Assembly: GCF_017743865.1 (NCBI RefSeq)
Contig: NZ_JAGHRJ010000003.1
Span: 124,001 to 188,000 of the forward strand
DNA length: 64,000 nucleotides
Source of the DNA: Labrenzia sp. R4_2
GTDB taxonomy: Bacteria; Pseudomonadota; Alphaproteobacteria; Rhizobiales; Stappiaceae
Direction of reading: 5' to 3'
Shown: piece after piece, positions 37,872-47,481 of the stretch
Layout of the letters: each line of letters begins with the position of its first letter
Position numbering within the stretch: the stretch's first letter is position 1
Program-made: the position numbers and the translations under genes
The notes under the pieces: model-generated
The model's input: the letters and a program-made list of their open reading frames with translations, nothing else
Databases searched by the model: none
Told to the model about the DNA's origin: nothing

Positions 37872-38570
37872 ATGCCAACGATTGCCCTGGTTGATGACGA
37901 CCGCAATATCCTGACCTCCGTATCAATTGCATTGGAGGCGGAAGGATATCGGGTCCAGAGCTACACGGATGGAACCTCCGCGCTTGACGGCCTGCAAAGC
38001 GATCCGCCCGAACTGGCGATCTTCGATATCAAGATGCCGCGAATGGATGGCATGGAATTGCTGCGCCGGTTGCGTCAGACATCCGATCTCCCGGTCATAT
38101 TTCTGACGTCCAAAGACGATGAGATTGACGAGCTGTTCGGTCTCAAGATGGGCGCGGACGACTTCATCCGGAAGCCGTTCTCCCAGCGTTTGCTGGTCGA
38201 GCGTGTCCGCGCGGTGCTGCGCCGTGCCCAACCGCGCGATGCATCTGCGCCAAGGGATGATGCAGACAAGTTGCTGGAGCGCGGACAGCTGGTCATGGAT
38301 CAGGAGCGGCATACCTGCACATGGAACAACAAGCCGGTTACGTTGACCGTCACCGAATTCCTTATTCTATCAGCCCTGGCCCAACGTCCGGGGGTCGTCA
38401 AAAGCCGGAATGCGTTGATGGATGCGGCCTACGATGATCAGGTCTATGTTGACGACCGCACCATCGACAGTCACATCAAACGTCTGCGCAAGAAGTTCAA
38501 AGTGGTTGACGACGATTTCGACATGATCGAAACCCTTTATGGTGTTGGGTACCGGTTCAGAGAGGTTTGA
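37872..38570 (+). CDS. chvI: Response regulator ChvI
   Basis: A 232-residue OmpR-type regulator. The receiver domain [22 protein letters not shown] has phospho-acceptor D52 ([12 protein letters not shown]) and the conserved TSKDD/K region. The C-terminal winged helix (from about 135) ends [15 protein letters not shown] ... [10 protein letters not shown]. Start ATG 37872. With ChvG (ExoS) it forms the rhizobial acid- and envelope-stress system controlling exopolysaccharide, motility and central carbon genes. Placement before chvG, hprK and PTS genes and opposite pckA is the conserved Rhizobiales order. Confidence 0.95.
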   Translation: MPTIALVDDDRNILTSVSIALEAEGYRVQSYTDGTSALDGLQSDPPELAIFDIKMPRMDGMELLRRLRQTSDLPVIFLTSKDDEIDELFGLKMGADDFIRKPFSQRLLVERVRAVLRRAQPRDASAPRDDADKLLERGQLVMDQERHTCTWNNKPVTLTVTEFLILSALAQRPGVVKSRNALMDAAYDDQVYVDDRTIDSHIKRLRKKFKVVDDDFDMIETLYGVGYRFREV

Positions 38571-38602
38571 GCTGGAGGCCACAGACCTGAAGGTGGGCCT
38601 GA

Positions 38603-40426
38603 ATGGCGGTGGAAAGCGAACATCTGGACGACGTGCAGATCTCTGAACCGGAAGGCGGTTCGGAGCGCTCCAAGCTGCGCCGTTTGAGCAAGAAGCGCGT
38701 TCGCCGTAGGATCTTGAGCCGGGTGGGCCGGGTCTTCGGGACATACGTGCTGTCTTCCCTGACGCGCCGGATTATTGCGATCAATCTGGTTGGGCTTATC
38801 GCTCTCGTGATCGGGATCCTCTACCTCAATCAGTTCCGTGCCGGTCTCATTGATGCACGGGTGCAGAGCCTCCTCACGCAAGGGGAGATCATTGCCGGTG
38901 CAATTGCGGCATCGGCGACCGTCGATACCGGAACGATTACGGTCGATCCGGAACGTTTGTTGCAGCTTCAGGCAGGCGAGAGCATCACGCCGACGGCTGG
39001 TGATGATCTTGAAAGCCTGGACTTTCCAATCAATCCTGAACGTGTCGGCCCTGTTCTTCGTCGGCTGATTTCTCCGACAAAAACCCGTGCGCGGATCTAC
39101 GATCCGGAGGGGATTTTGATCCTGGATTCCCGCCACCTTTATTCCAGTGCGCAGATTTTGCGCTTTGATCTGCCGCCGCCCAATGTCGAGGAAGAAGGCT
39201 TTTGGGACACACTCTGGCAGTGGAGCAAGCGATGGATGCAGCAGGGCGACCTGCCGCTCTACCAGGAGGTTGGTGCAGGCGACGGCCGAGCTTATCCTGA
39301 AGTGGAGGCGGCCCTTGCAGGATCTCCGGCCAGTGTGACCCGGATATCCCAGCGTGGTGAACTGATTGTCTCCGTGGCGGTTCCGATCCAGCGGTTTCGT
39401 GCCGTGCTCGGCACTTTGCTCTTGTCAACGCAGGGCGGTGATATTGATGCCATTGTTCGGGCCGAGCGCATCGCGATCATCCGTGTTTTCTTGTTTGCTG
39501 CGACGGTCACGATCCTTTTGTCGATCCTTCTGGCCGGGACCATTGCAGGACCTGTGCGCCGTCTTGCCGCGGCTGCTGACAGGGTTAGGACCGGATCCAC
39601 GACGTCGCGCGAAGAAATCCCGGAGTTCTCCGACCGGCAGGACGAGATTGGTCACCTGGCGCGCTCTTTCCGTGAAATGACCAACGCGCTCTATGACAAG
39701 ATTGACGCGATTGAGCGTTTTGCGGCTGACGTTGCACATGAACTCAAGAACCCGCTGACGTCCCTGAGAAGCGCGGTCGAAACACTGCCGCTTGCTAGAA
39801 ACGAGGACTCCCGTAACCGGCTGATGGAAGTCATTCAGCATGACGTCCGCCGTCTCGACCGGTTGATTAGCGACATCTCCGATGCGTCCCGCCTGGATGC
39901 AGAACTTGCCCGGACGCAATCAGAAACGATCGACATTGCCGAGCTCCTTCGGAACATGGCAGACGCAGCAAATGAGCGGTCCGACAAGGGGGACCCGCGA
40001 GTTAAACTGACCGTCGCCGACGCGCCCGGCACCAAGCCTTACGAAGTCCAGGGCCATGACATTCGGCTTGGTCAGGTGATCAGCAATCTTCTTGACAACG
40101 CCCGTTCGTTTTCGCCGAAAAAGGGAACCGTCCGGGTGGATCTTGGCCGCGATGGCCGGGAAATCAAGATCACCGTGGACGACGATGGACCCGGTATCCG
40201 CGCGGAAAACACGGAACGGATATTCGAGCGGTTTTACACCGACAGGCCGGACGGCGAGGGCTTCGGCAACAATTCTGGCCTTGGTCTCTCGATCTCACGG
40301 CAGATCATTGATGCGCACGGCGGATCAATTTCGGCAACCAACCGGATTGAAGCCGGCAAAGACGGGATGGACCGGATCGCCGGCGCCCGGTTCACGATCA
40401 TTTTGCCTGTAGGCCGCAAGAAGTGA
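38603..40426 (+). CDS. chvG: Sensor histidine kinase ChvG (ExoS)
   Basis: A 607-residue membrane histidine kinase. After a basic N-terminus, TM1 is about 56-77 (IIAINLVGLIALVIGILYL), a periplasmic sensor domain covers about 78-290 and TM2 about 291-315. HAMP follows (to about 370). The phosphorylated H379 lies in AADVAHELKNPLTSLRS, then the ATP-binding boxes NLLDNARSFSP, DDDGPGI and NNSGLGLSI. In rhizobia the periplasmic part is bound by ExoR; no exoR gene is in this window. AAGGTGGG precedes ATG 38603. Its stop overlaps the hprK start (GTGA). Confidence 0.95.
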   Translation: MAVESEHLDDVQISEPEGGSERSKLRRLSKKRVRRRILSRVGRVFGTYVLSSLTRRIIAINLVGLIALVIGILYLNQFRAGLIDARVQSLLTQGEIIAGAIAASATVDTGTITVDPERLLQLQAGESITPTAGDDLESLDFPINPERVGPVLRRLISPTKTRARIYDPEGILILDSRHLYSSAQILRFDLPPPNVEEEGFWDTLWQWSKRWMQQGDLPLYQEVGAGDGRAYPEVEAALAGSPASVTRISQRGELIVSVAVPIQRFRAVLGTLLLSTQGGDIDAIVRAERIAIIRVFLFAATVTILLSILLAGTIAGPVRRLAAAADRVRTGSTTSREEIPEFSDRQDEIGHLARSFREMTNALYDKIDAIERFAADVAHELKNPLTSLRSAVETLPLARNEDSRNRLMEVIQHDVRRLDRLISDISDASRLDAELARTQSETIDIAELLRNMADAANERSDKGDPRVKLTVADAPGTKPYEVQGHDIRLGQVISNLLDNARSFSPKKGTVRVDLGRDGREIKITVDDDGPGIRAENTERIFERFYTDRPDGEGFGNNSGLGLSISRQIIDAHGGSISATNRIEAGKDGMDRIAGARFTIILPVGRKK

Positions 40427-40890
40427 CAGCCAACAACATCCACGCAAACTGCCTTGTTGTCGGAACCAAGGGACTTCTGATCCGCGGCAAGTCCGGGAGC
40501 GGCAAGTCGTTATTGAGTGACACAATTCTCGAAGCGGCGCGATCACGCGGGCACTTCGCGGCTCTTGTCGCGGATGATCGCGTGCTGTTGAACGGAGAAT
40601 CCGGGCAACTGCTGGCGGAGCCGCCAAAGGTGCTTGAAGGCCTGATGGAAGTGCGCGGCACCGGTATTGTGCAGGCAGGGTTTTTACCCAATGCGCAAGT
40701 TCATCTGATTGTTGATTTGTGTCAGAGGGAAGCGTTGGAACGCCTGCCGGAGGAGCCTTGCAATAAGGAAACCGTTTTGGGCGTAGTCTGCCCGCTTCTT
40801 CGTTGCCCCGAAGATGATACTTTTTCGAGTGTACGATTGATCCGCTGGGCCTTCAGGCATCACTACTCAAATAGCCCTGACTATTTTTAA
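40423..40890 (+). CDS. hprK: HPr kinase/phosphorylase, short alphaproteobacterial form
   Basis: A 155-residue kinase consisting of the catalytic domain only; the N-terminal domain of Firmicute HprK is absent, as usual in alphaproteobacteria. Walker A GKSGSGKS at 22-29 is followed by ALVADDRVLLN, and then EVRGTGIV, the HprK signature region. It phosphorylates HPr on serine; HPr encoded at 41437-41706 has the target S46. The start is GTG 40423, overlapping the chvG TGA, so kinase synthesis is coupled to the two-component system. It lies in the PTS control operon, which has no sugar permease nearby. Confidence 0.92.
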   Translation: MTANNIHANCLVVGTKGLLIRGKSGSGKSLLSDTILEAARSRGHFAALVADDRVLLNGESGQLLAEPPKVLEGLMEVRGTGIVQAGFLPNAQVHLIVDLCQREALERLPEEPCNKETVLGVVCPLLRCPEDDTFSSVRLIRWAFRHHYSNSPDYF

Positions 40891-41010
40891 GGCGGCCCTT
40901 TCCTTTTTTGCTTGCAACTGGCGATACGGTTGCCGAGAGTGCAGCAGGCTGGTAAACGCCCGGCTCTCAAATGAGCTGAAGCAAATCTCGATGATCGGGT
41001 TTTTATACGC

Positions 41011-41415
41011 ATGATTGGACTTGTCCTCGTCACTCACGGGCGCCTCGCCGAGGAATTCAAGGCAGCACTGGAACATGTTGTTGGCCCACAGGAGCAGGTC
41101 GAGACGATCTCCATTGGTCCGGATGACGATATGGAACAGCGCCGGCAGGACATTTTGGCGGCGGTCGATGCCGCAAATACAGGCAAAGGTGTGGTTCTTC
41201 TGACAGACATGTTCGGAGGCACGCCGTCCAACCTTGCGATCTCTGTTATGGACAGCAAGTCCGTTGAAGTCGTTGCAGGTGTAAACCTGCCGATGCTGAT
41301 CAAATTGGCCAGCGTTCGGGCTGATCGTGAGCTTCCGCAGGCTGTTGACGAGGCGCGGCAGGCCGGACAAAAATATATCTCAGTCGCGAGCCAGGTGCTG
41401 TCGGGACAGAATTAA
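41011..41415 (+). CDS. PTS EIIA component, mannose family
   Basis: A 134-residue soluble EIIA(Man)-fold protein. MIGLVLVTHGRLAEEF places the phosphorylatable H9 in the T-H-G motif, and LLTDMFGGTPSNLA is the family signature (TDxxGGTPxN). No EIIB/EIIC partner is nearby. In alphaproteobacteria this protein works in a regulatory phosphorelay (PtsP-HPr-EIIA) instead of sugar uptake. It is 120 bases after hprK and 21 bases before ptsH. Often named ptsM or manX; I leave the symbol open. Confidence 0.92.
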   Translation: MIGLVLVTHGRLAEEFKAALEHVVGPQEQVETISIGPDDDMEQRRQDILAAVDAANTGKGVVLLTDMFGGTPSNLAISVMDSKSVEVVAGVNLPMLIKLASVRADRELPQAVDEARQAGQKYISVASQVLSGQN

Positions 41416-41436
41416 CAAGAACAGGACGCGAAAAGC

Positions 41437-41706
41437 GTGTTGGAAAAAGACCTGACGATTGTAAACCGGCGCGGCTTGCACGCCCGGGCATCGGCAAAAT
41501 TGGTAAAGCTGGTTGAGACTTTCGACGCCGACGTGGAAGTCTCAAGAGATGGCCAGACAGTGGGTGGCACCTCGATCATGGGTCTCATGATGCTCGCGGC
41601 CAGCCCCGGCTGCTGCATTAAGGTCCGCACAAGCGGCGCGCAAGCCGAACCTGCGCTTGAGGCCATCACGGATTTGGTTGAAAGCGGCTTCGGGGAAGAA
41701 GACTGA
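41437..41706 (+). CDS. ptsH: HPr phosphocarrier protein
   Basis: An 89-residue HPr. LTIVNRRGLHARASAKLVKL contains the EI-phosphorylated H15 with the following Arg17, and GGTSIMGLMMLAA contains the regulatory serine S46 (target of HprK). The start is GTG 41437. Having both H15 and S46 together with hprK upstream supports a functional regulatory PTS. The enzyme I gene is not in the window. Confidence 0.95.
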   Translation: MLEKDLTIVNRRGLHARASAKLVKLVETFDADVEVSRDGQTVGGTSIMGLMMLAASPGCCIKVRTSGAQAEPALEAITDLVESGFGEED

Positions 41707-41752
41707 CCGTCTCGACACGCCGCAAGGTTTGACCATTGAGTTGGAGGGCAAG

Positions 41753-43051
41753 TTGGACGCGGTTATGGATCGGAATATGCAGGTGACAAAAGACCTGCTG
41801 GCCCATGTTCATGATGCATTGGGGGCCGACTTTTCTTTCGAGCTTCCAGATGGAACAGTCATTCCGGAAAATAGCCAGGAGAGCGAACTCCGCCTATTCA
41901 TTTCCGGCACTGCAATCCCGGCGCTTTTGCGGCGTCCCAGCTTAAAGACGGTTCTTGAACTTTATGCGCGCGGGGAAGTCGAGCCACGGGGCGGGTCGCT
42001 GTTTGATTTCGCAGACAAGCGTCCGTCGGTCAAATCAAAGACACTGTTGAAGCGTCTGAACAAACGCCTCGTCGTTGGATCAGCGGTAAAGCTGTTCTTT
42101 GCACCGCGCGCATCCGATAAACAACAAGCGCAACTGGACGGCGGCAATGCGGCTCAGCAGTCCGGGAGCGGGCAGACCGACATTGCCTTTCACTACAATG
42201 TCTCCAACGAGTTCTATCGGCTCTTTCTGGATCCGGAGATGCTCTACACCTGTGCATATTTTAAGACATGGGACACAGATCTTGCGACCGCACAGCGGGA
42301 CAAGCTGGAGATGATTTGCCGGAAGCTGCGCCTGAAGCCGGGGGACCGAATGCTCGACATCGGGTGCGGCTGGGGGGCTCTGATTTGTTATGCGGCCGAG
42401 CATTATGGTGTGACGGCAACAGGCGTGACTTTGTCGGAAGAGCAGGCCGTTCTCGCTCGGGAGCGGATCAAGACCAAGGGCCTGGAAAGCAAAGTTTCTG
42501 TCGAGCTCAAGGACTTCCGTGAGATGGAAGGCGAGTTCGACAAGATTTCCTCCATAGGGATGTTTGAGCATGTCGGCCTGGATCATCACGAGGAATACTA
42601 CCAGGCCGTTCATCGTCTTCTGCGTCCGCGTGGGATCTATCTCCACCATGCGATCACGCGCCGGGGCAAAAAGAGCCTCAAGAACTTCCGGCGCAAGCGT
42701 GCAGAGTATAAGGCGCTCGTCAGATACATTTTTCCTGGCGGCGAGGTCGACCACATCGGATGGACACTTACCAATCTGGAATCCTACGGTTTTGAGGTGC
42801 ACGACGTCGAAGGTTGGCGGGAGCACTATGCACGCACGACTCGACTGTGGGCCGAGAACCTGATGCGCGCCAAAGAGGCAGCAATTGCTGTAGTTGGGGA
42901 AGAAAAATACCGCTTGTGGCTGGCCTATTTGACGGGTGTCTCCCTTGGCTTCCAGCGCGGCACGGTCAACATCTTCCAGACTGTGTCGACCAAGCGCACA
43001 AAGGGCCCGTCGTCTATGCCGCCGACACGTGAAGATCTTTACCGGAGCTAG
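41753..43051 (+). CDS. Cyclopropane-fatty-acyl-phospholipid synthase family protein
   Basis: About 432 residues. It transfers a methylene group from S-adenosylmethionine to unsaturated phospholipid acyl chains. The N-terminal lipid-binding region (to about 140) leads to FHYNVSNEFYRLFLDPEMLYTCAYF, the CFA synthase signature, and the SAM site MLDIGCGWGALICYAAEHYG. FDKISSIGMFEHVGLDHHEEYY and the C-terminal FIFPGGE-like RYIFPGGEVDHIGWT segment follow. TTG 41753 is chosen because GGAGGG (41743-41748) is close; ATG 41765 would give 428 residues. The gene sits between ptsH and ahcY: the methyltransferase makes S-adenosylhomocysteine and AhcY removes it. Coregulation is inference. Confidence 0.9.
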   Translation: MDAVMDRNMQVTKDLLAHVHDALGADFSFELPDGTVIPENSQESELRLFISGTAIPALLRRPSLKTVLELYARGEVEPRGGSLFDFADKRPSVKSKTLLKRLNKRLVVGSAVKLFFAPRASDKQQAQLDGGNAAQQSGSGQTDIAFHYNVSNEFYRLFLDPEMLYTCAYFKTWDTDLATAQRDKLEMICRKLRLKPGDRMLDIGCGWGALICYAAEHYGVTATGVTLSEEQAVLARERIKTKGLESKVSVELKDFREMEGEFDKISSIGMFEHVGLDHHEEYYQAVHRLLRPRGIYLHHAITRRGKKSLKNFRRKRAEYKALVRYIFPGGEVDHIGWTLTNLESYGFEVHDVEGWREHYARTTRLWAENLMRAKEAAIAVVGEEKYRLWLAYLTGVSLGFQRGTVNIFQTVSTKRTKGPSSMPPTREDLYRS

Positions 43052-43119
43052 ACGGTATCGGCGAGTTGGAGCTCAGCCGAGTCCATGTCTCGATGCCCCA
43101 TCCTAGCGATGACTTAATC

Positions 43120-43139
43120 ATATAAAGAATTCTTTATAT
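43120..43139. promoter_or_regulatory. Perfect 20-base palindrome upstream of ahcY
   Basis: ATATAAAGAATTCTTTATAT reads the same on both strands and lies 177 bases before the ahcY start in an otherwise GC-rich region. A palindrome of this size at a promoter suggests an operator for a dimeric repressor. Repressors of the SAM/SAH cycle (ArsR-like SahR type) are known to act on ahcY in several proteobacteria; the link here is inference. Confidence 0.6.
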
Positions 43140-43315
43140 CTTTATTGCATGACATGCGGTGCGGGGGTATAACCCCGGCAATGGATTGTGGCGTTGCTCG
43201 CAATCCGGCCACTTGCCGCGCAGCAGTCAATCGACTGGATCTGTTTTCCGACAGACGCGGCGCAAAATCGAGTTGGCCCGGCAACAGAGGCTGGCGCAAA
43301 CAGCAGGAAACTTTC
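43140..43315 (+). other. Structured leader of ahcY
   Basis: Between the palindrome and ahcY are short stems: GGGG (43163-43166) TATAA CCCC, and GGATTG ... CAATCC (about 43184-43207). No consensus of the SAH riboswitch could be recognised by eye. The leader is long enough for an attenuation or riboswitch element, but I cannot name one. Confidence 0.35.
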
Positions 43316-44704
43316 ATGGCTGATTACATCGTCAAGGATATCGGACTCGCAGACTGGGGCCGCACCGAAATCGAAATCGCGGAACACGAAATGCCGGGCC
43401 TGATGGCGTGCCGGGAAGAGTTCGGCGAAAGCAAGCCGCTCAAAGGGGCCCGGATTGCGGGATCCTTGCACATGACCATTCAGACGGCGGTTCTGATTGA
43501 AACGCTGGTCGCGCTGGGCGCGGAAGTCCGTTGGGCGTCTTGCAATATCTACTCCACACAGGATCAGGCAGCAGCTGCCATTGCCGCATCCGGCGTTCCG
43601 GTTTTCGCTGTAAAGGGCGAAACGCTTGAGGAATATTGGGACTACGCCGACAAGATCTTCGATTTCGAAGGCGGCGCCAACATGATCCTTGACGATGGTG
43701 GCGACGCCACCCTTTACATCCTGCTCGGTGCCCGCGTTGAGGCAGGTGAAACGGATCTGATCGAAAATCCGAAGTCCGAAGAAGAGGAAGCTCTCTTCGC
43801 GCAGATCAAGAAGCGCGCAGCGGGCAATCCGGGCTGGTTCACCAAGCAGCGCGACATGCTGCAGGGTGTCACGGAAGAAACCACCACAGGTGTTCTGCGT
43901 CTTTATGAAATGCAGAAAAACGGCAAGCTGCCGTTCCCGGCGATCAACGTCAATGACAGCGTGACCAAGTCCAAGTTCGACAACCGCTATGGCTGCCGCG
44001 AATCTCTGGTAGATGGTATCCGCCGCGGTACCGACGTTATGATGTCCGGCAAGGTCGCGGTTGTGTGCGGCTATGGGGATGTCGGCAAGGGCTCGGCGCA
44101 ATCTCTCGCAGGCGCTGGTGCCCGGGTCATCGTTACAGAGATCGACCCGATCTGCGCACTTCAGGCATCCATGGACGGCTTCGAAGTCAAGACCATGGAA
44201 CAGGTTCTGCCGGAAGGCGACATTTATGTCACCGCGACCGGCAACAAGGACATCATCACCTTCGACCACATGCGTGGCATGAAGGACATGGCGATCGTCT
44301 GTAACATCGGTCACTTCGACAATGAAATTCAGGTTGCCGCTCTGAAAAACACCAAACTGCGTCCGGTCAAGGACCAGGTCGACATGTATGAGTTCCCGGA
44401 TGGTAAGCGGATGATCCTGCTGTCTCAGGGGCGTCTGGTGAACCTTGGCAATGCGACAGGTCACCCGAGCTTCGTTATGTCTGCAAGCTTCACCAACCAG
44501 GTGCTTGCGCAGATCGAACTCTTCACCAAGGGCGATCAGTACAAGAACGAAGTTTATGTGCTTCCGAAGCACCTCGATGAAAAGGTTGCCCGTTTGCACC
44601 TGGCAAAGCTTGGTGTGACGTTAACCGAATTGAGTGACGACCAAGCGGATTATCTGGGGATTAACAAGTCCGGTCCGTTCAAGTCGGAACACTACAAATA
44701 CTGA
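43316..44704 (+). CDS. ahcY: Adenosylhomocysteinase (S-adenosylhomocysteine hydrolase)
   Basis: A 462-residue NAD-dependent enzyme splitting S-adenosylhomocysteine into adenosine and homocysteine. [30 protein letters not shown] is the standard start (ATG 43316 after AGGAA); the frame is open upstream but without family similarity. The segment [13 protein letters not shown] (substrate binding), [15 protein letters not shown], the NAD fold [22 protein letters not shown], and the end [12 protein letters not shown] are all present. It has the alphaproteobacterial insertion near 150-190. It ends 66 bases before an inverted repeat and is followed by a PAS kinase. Confidence 0.97.
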   Translation: MADYIVKDIGLADWGRTEIEIAEHEMPGLMACREEFGESKPLKGARIAGSLHMTIQTAVLIETLVALGAEVRWASCNIYSTQDQAAAAIAASGVPVFAVKGETLEEYWDYADKIFDFEGGANMILDDGGDATLYILLGARVEAGETDLIENPKSEEEEALFAQIKKRAAGNPGWFTKQRDMLQGVTEETTTGVLRLYEMQKNGKLPFPAINVNDSVTKSKFDNRYGCRESLVDGIRRGTDVMMSGKVAVVCGYGDVGKGSAQSLAGAGARVIVTEIDPICALQASMDGFEVKTMEQVLPEGDIYVTATGNKDIITFDHMRGMKDMAIVCNIGHFDNEIQVAALKNTKLRPVKDQVDMYEFPDGKRMILLSQGRLVNLGNATGHPSFVMSASFTNQVLAQIELFTKGDQYKNEVYVLPKHLDEKVARLHLAKLGVTLTELSDDQADYLGINKSGPFKSEHYKY

Positions 44705-44770
44705 TTCCGGCGCCTCGCCATACTAGATATGGTGAAGGTTGCGATTCGGCATTGTGAACAAAAAAATGCG

Positions 44771-44793
44771 GGACCCTTCAATTTGAAGGGTCC
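44771..44793 (+). terminator. Probable terminator after ahcY
   Basis: GGACCCTTC (44771-44779) pairs with GAAGGGTCC (44785-44793) around AATTT. The tail TGTTAACTTTTC is only moderately T-rich, so termination may be partial. Confidence 0.6.
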
Positions 44794-44954
44794 TGTTAAC
44801 TTTTCAGCAAGGGACTCTTCTGCGCGATTCTCAAAAAGGTTATGGTTTTAGCGAATCAGAGGCCAGAAGGCGGATGTCTTTGATTTGCTCCCAATAATCG
44901 GGGGCTGCATCCCGATAGAATTAGCGGGCGAAGGCGGTGTAAGGGGATCTTGGA

Positions 44955-47468
44955 ATGCCGGAAGGCAGCGGAAACGGCGTGCGAGGCCGCACGACGTGGC
45001 AGGATTGGAGTCTTAAAACGATCAAACTCGGCAGTGTGTCGGGATTGGCGATGGCTCTGTCTGGCAGCCCTGCTGCGGCCGCGGATTTTCTCTCCGGCAC
45101 ACTTGCGGCAATCAATCCCGACACAATGGTCATGTTTGGTGCTCTTGGCGGCATGTGCGCCTTTGCAGTCACTGCAGCTATTGCGCTGGTGCGCCACCGT
45201 GCCCAATCCGGCCAATTGACAGAGGCGCTTGAACAGGAAAAGCGCGATCTCAAATTCCGCGTCGACCGTCTTGAAGCCATGTTGAATACAGACGAGCAGC
45301 GCGTCATCGTCTGGACGGGCAATGGCGCGATGCCGCAGATCTGGGGCATTCTTCCTGAAAAGTCAGGGGTTCCGCGTCCACCGGCTCAGCTGCTGGCTTT
45401 CGGCAGTTGGCTGACGGCAAAATGCGCGGGCGATCTTGAGCGTCATCTGGACCTTGTTTTCCGCACAGGCGAAACGTTCAACACTACACTCAAGACCCGG
45501 ACTGGCAGTTACGTGGAAGCACTGGGCCGCACGACGGGTGGTGCGGTGGTGTTGCGGCTCCGGGATCTCACGGGTGAGCGCCAGGCGCAGGCTGAACTGC
45601 AAACCCGCAACGCAAAGATCTCTGGTGAGCTGCACATGTTGCACGCGCTCCTCGACGCCATGCCGGCCCCTGCTTGGCAACGGGATGCTGAGGGCAATGT
45701 AATTTGGGCAAACGACGCTTATGCAGAAGCTGTCGAGATGCCTGATGCACAGGCGGCTGTCAAGGAAGGGGCGACATTCCTCGATGCCGCGGCGCGCACT
45801 GCAATGGCCGTTCAGCGAAACGAAGATGGCTGCTTCAGCGCGCGCATTCCAATCGTTGCATCCGGTCAGCGCCGGGTGTTTGAAATCACCGATGTCAACG
45901 CGAATGTCGGCGGTGCCGGTATTGCCGTGGACATCAGCGAACTGGAACAGGCTCAAAAAGAACTTGGCCGTGCAGAAGAGTTTCATGGCCGGACACTGGA
46001 TCAGCTGGCCGCCGCTGTTGCGATTTATAGCGGCGACCGGAAGCTGCAGTTCTATAATGCTGCCTTCCGTCAGCTTTGGGATCTTGATCCCGCCTTTCTG
46101 GAAAGCCATCCGGAAGATGGCGCGGTCCTCGACGCCCTGCGGGCTGCTCGGAAGTTGCCCGAACAGGCGGATTACCGCGGTTGGCGCAACAAGATGCTGG
46201 AAGGCTATCAGTCGCTCGAAGCACGTGAGAGCTGGTGGCATTTGCCGGATGGCCGCACCCTGCGTGTGATCGCCAACCCGCATCCGCAAGGCGGTGTGAC
46301 CTATATCTATGAGAACGTCACTGAGCAGCTGGATCTCGAAAGCCGCTACAACGCCCTTACACGAGTTCAGGGTGAAACGCTGGACAATTTGTCCGAAGCC
46401 GTCGCAGTGTTCGGGTCTGACGGAAAATTGCGGCTTTGGAACCCGGCTTTTGGCCGGATCTGGGATCTTGAAGAAGACCGACTTTCCAAGTTCCCGCATG
46501 TCAATGAAGTGGTCAGCGCGTGCGCGTTGAACGACTATGAGAAAACGGCCTGGGAGCAACTCGCCAGCAATGTTACGGGCTTGGTCGACAACCGAACGCA
46601 GAATGTCAGCCGATTGGAGCGCCACAATGGTGCCGTGCTGGACTATGCAACGGTGCCTTTGCCAGACGGTGGGACCCTCGTCACGTTTGTGGATGTGACC
46701 GACAGTGTGAATGTGGAACGGGCGCTTCTTGAAAAGAACGAAGCGCTTGAACAGGCCGACCAGATCAAGAACGCATTCATCCAGCACGTCTCCTATGAGC
46801 TGCGCTCGCCTTTGACCAACATCATAGGATTTGCGCAGCTTTTGGCAGATCCGAAGTTTGGCGATCTCACCGAAAAGCAGGGCGAATACGCCGATTACAT
46901 CCAGTCTTCCTCGTCGGCGCTGCTTGCCATCATCAACGACATTTTGGACCTTGCCACGCTTGACGCCGGGATCATGGAGCTGGATCTGCGCGAAGTGGAT
47001 CTTGCAAGCACCGTTGAAGCGGCAGTCGAAGGGCTCAAAGACCGGATCGCCGAAGCACGCATAAATCTCAGGACCCAGGTTCCGGACAACATCGGCAATA
47101 TGATTGCGGACGAGAAACGCCTGCGTCAGGTCCTGTTCAATCTCATCTCCAATGCTGTACGGTATTCTGAGCCCGACGGCATTGTCGACATCAGCTGCGA
47201 CCGGGACGACGACAAGGTGACCTTTGTTGTCCAGGACCATGGTCTCGGCATCCCTGCGGAAATTCTAACTCAGGTTTTCAATCGTTTTGTCGGTCATGAC
47301 ACAGGCGCGCGCCGCCAGGGTGCGGGCCTCGGCCTTGCCATCGTCAAAAGCTTCGTTGAGCTTCATGGCGGAACTGTCGACATCGACAGCGTCGTCGGTA
47401 AGGGTACGACCGTAACCTGTGTCTTCCCAGCGCATCCGGATCTGGCTGATCAGGCTGCGGCCGAATAA
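44955..47468 (+). CDS. PAS-domain sensor histidine kinase
   Basis: An 837-residue membrane-tethered kinase. Hydrophobic segments at about 28-45 and 56-79 anchor it; a coiled coil follows (84-112). PAS-type domains lie around 225-335, 345-460 and 470-585 (NLSEAVAVFGSDGKLRLWNPAF). The dimerisation helix has phospho-acceptor H611 in FIQHVSYELRSPLTNIIGFAQLL, then HATPase boxes NLISNAVRYS, DHGLGI, GAGLGLAI. No receiver domain is present. It is a conserved neighbour of ahcY and tsaE in Rhizobiales; its partner response regulator and signal are unknown. ATG 44955; alternatives nearby are not excluded. Confidence 0.92.
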   Translation: MPEGSGNGVRGRTTWQDWSLKTIKLGSVSGLAMALSGSPAAAADFLSGTLAAINPDTMVMFGALGGMCAFAVTAAIALVRHRAQSGQLTEALEQEKRDLKFRVDRLEAMLNTDEQRVIVWTGNGAMPQIWGILPEKSGVPRPPAQLLAFGSWLTAKCAGDLERHLDLVFRTGETFNTTLKTRTGSYVEALGRTTGGAVVLRLRDLTGERQAQAELQTRNAKISGELHMLHALLDAMPAPAWQRDAEGNVIWANDAYAEAVEMPDAQAAVKEGATFLDAAARTAMAVQRNEDGCFSARIPIVASGQRRVFEITDVNANVGGAGIAVDISELEQAQKELGRAEEFHGRTLDQLAAAVAIYSGDRKLQFYNAAFRQLWDLDPAFLESHPEDGAVLDALRAARKLPEQADYRGWRNKMLEGYQSLEARESWWHLPDGRTLRVIANPHPQGGVTYIYENVTEQLDLESRYNALTRVQGETLDNLSEAVAVFGSDGKLRLWNPAFGRIWDLEEDRLSKFPHVNEVVSACALNDYEKTAWEQLASNVTGLVDNRTQNVSRLERHNGAVLDYATVPLPDGGTLVTFVDVTDSVNVERALLEKNEALEQADQIKNAFIQHVSYELRSPLTNIIGFAQLLADPKFGDLTEKQGEYADYIQSSSSALLAIINDILDLATLDAGIMELDLREVDLASTVEAAVEGLKDRIAEARINLRTQVPDNIGNMIADEKRLRQVLFNLISNAVRYSEPDGIVDISCDRDDDKVTFVVQDHGLGIPAEILTQVFNRFVGHDTGARRQGAGLGLAIVKSFVELHGGTVDIDSVVGKGTTVTCVFPAHPDLADQAAAE

Positions 47469-47481
47469 GGTTTGCGTCCAC

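Noticed and set aside
43052-43315. SAH or SAM riboswitch before ahcY
   Set aside because: No consensus core recognised by eye; only generic stems are present, so I list the leader without a class.
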